Source: Thermoplasmata archaeon (GTDB lineage: Archaea; Thermoplasmatota; Thermoplasmata; WALJ01). Taken from it: a stretch of DNA of 6,684 nucleotides. Below, one piece after another: positions 5,968-6,684 of the stretch. The position numbers were made by a program, and so were the translations under genes. The stretch lies in assembly GCA_026986305.1 (NCBI GenBank), contig JALSOU010000214.1, positions 1 to 6,684 on the forward strand, written 5' to 3'. The notes below the pieces were generated by a model. It worked only from the letters and a program-made list of their open reading frames with translations, was not told the origin of the DNA and did no database searches. Numbering within the stretch: the first letter of the stretch is position 1; the number at the start of each line of letters is the position of its first letter.

Positions 5968-6684
5968 ATGAGAGGCATAGTTGTGAATGGAGAGGTAAGC
6001 GAGCTTGTTCTGAGGGTACCTTATGACAGGGATGTGCAGTTAGGCGAAATGCTGGTTATGGAAGACGAGGTGTTTAAGGAAAGAAAATACCTTCTCAGAG
6101 TCACAAACATACAGTACGGATATGAGGCTGCAGAAGGGGATTGGGCTGAGAGAGCCGCAGGGTCTATAATACTCATGGACGGAAAGGAAGAGTACAAAAT
6201 GTATCACAGGGAGAGGAGGCTTTACAAGTATGTTAGCTGTGCTCCGATGCTGGTTATTGAGGGAAGCGAGGTGAGGGGTGTGAAAACCCTTCCGTCCCAT
6301 TTCTCAAATGCCAGAGAACCTGTGGCTGAGGACTATGAGCCCATAAAGGACAGGCTGGGAGATATCTATGTTGGAAGGCTCAGAAGCGGGGAAAGAACAC
6401 TGGAAGTTGAGGCGGGCATAGATGGGAAAAGCTTCCCCTACCATATCGGCATATTCGCCACTACGGGTATGGGAAAGAGCAATCTCATGAGGGTTCTAGC
6501 GGCATCCACCATGAAAAACGGAAGATATGCCATGCTGATCTTTGACCCGCACGGCGAGTACTACCACGGGCCTGAGAAGGAGAAAAAGGGGCTAAAACAC
6601 CTGAATTCCAGCAGATTGAAGGTTTATACCTCGCGGGATGAAAAAGGCTTAGCGAGGCTGAAAATCTCATACACAGAGATATAC
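5968..6684 (+). CDS. herA: HerA-type hexameric DNA translocase ATPase, partial (C-terminus off the right edge)
   Basis: The 239 visible codons stay open to the window edge; the full family length is about 500. HerA is an FtsK-HerA superfamily ATPase that forms a hexameric ring and drives NurA in DNA-end resection. Residues 1-150 match the N-terminal HAS-barrel region, with GEVSELVLRV near the start and a G-D-I-Y-V-G-R-L block at 131-138. The P-loop is FATTGMGKSN (163-172) with K170 and S171; its first glycine position is Ala164. It is followed by LIFDPHGEYY (190-199), the HerA motif after the second core strand. Walker B, the arginine finger and the C-terminal brace lie outside the window. 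The ATG abuts the nurA stop and has a Shine-Dalgarno. Whether mre11 and rad50 follow cannot be seen. It could be a HerA paralogue rather than the main resection HerA, but the nurA pairing argues for the latter. Confidence 0.92.
   Translation, partial: MRGIVVNGEVSELVLRVPYDRDVQLGEMLVMEDEVFKERKYLLRVTNIQYGYEAAEGDWAERAAGSIILMDGKEEYKMYHRERRLYKYVSCAPMLVIEGSEVRGVKTLPSHFSNAREPVAEDYEPIKDRLGDIYVGRLRSGERTLEVEAGIDGKSFPYHIGIFATTGMGKSNLMRVLAASTMKNGRYAMLIFDPHGEYYHGPEKEKKGLKHLNSSRLKVYTSRDEKGLARLKISYTEIY

Noticed and set aside
6040..6670. Minus-strand open frames opposite herA
   Set aside because: The plus strand encodes a continuous HerA with HAS-barrel and P-loop features; the opposite frames show no recognisable motif.

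Overview
The window looks archaeal and most likely euryarchaeal. It carries NurA and HerA, a DUF763 protein and TATA-box promoters, and several genes appear to start with GTG at the predicted transcription start site. Composition is moderate GC, with AGG/AGA arginine and ATA isoleucine codons common, and the proteins lack the acidic bias of haloarchaea. A Thermoplasmatota-like or related lineage is a reasonable guess, but nothing here fixes it. No rRNA, tRNA, CRISPR or insertion sequence was seen, and no gene-free stretch exceeds 200 bases.

Layout. (1) Bases 1-375, minus strand: the N-terminal 125 codons of a small protein that tentatively resembles the Panacea/SocA-like (DUF4065-type) fold; it runs off the left edge. 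(2) 434-2377, minus: a complete AMP-forming acetyl-CoA synthetase with all core motifs. (3) 2378-2575: a 198-bp divergent promoter region. (4) 2576-3847, plus: a 423-residue protein with about eight tetratricopeptide repeats. (5) 3815-4906, minus: a DUF763 protein with a C-terminal helix-hairpin-helix-like motif, overlapping the TPR gene tail to tail by 33 bp. (6) 4907-5013: a compact divergent promoter region containing a perfect 18-bp palindrome. (7) 5014-5967, plus: NurA nuclease. (8) 5968 to the right edge, plus: the first 239 codons of a HerA-type hexameric ATPase.

How the genes relate. nurA and herA form an operon with zero spacing (TAG directly followed by ATG) and should make the NurA-HerA DNA-end resection machine. 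The DUF763 gene is divergent from them. The two TATA boxes sit at equal distances on either side of the palindrome, so the simplest reading is coordinated control of DUF763 and nurA-herA through one shared element. With the HhH-like motif, this makes DUF763 a candidate DNA-processing partner; that part is inference. Acetyl-CoA synthetase is a stand-alone metabolic gene for acetate activation. The TPR protein is probably a cytoplasmic scaffold of unknown partner.

A recurring rule helps choose starts: four genes that begin transcripts (375 minus, 2576 plus, 4906 minus, 5014 plus) have a TATA-like box centred about 24-26 bases before a GTG codon and no convincing Shine-Dalgarno sequence, which suggests leaderless mRNAs. 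The acs gene (with a leader) and the operon-internal herA have clear Shine-Dalgarno sequences.
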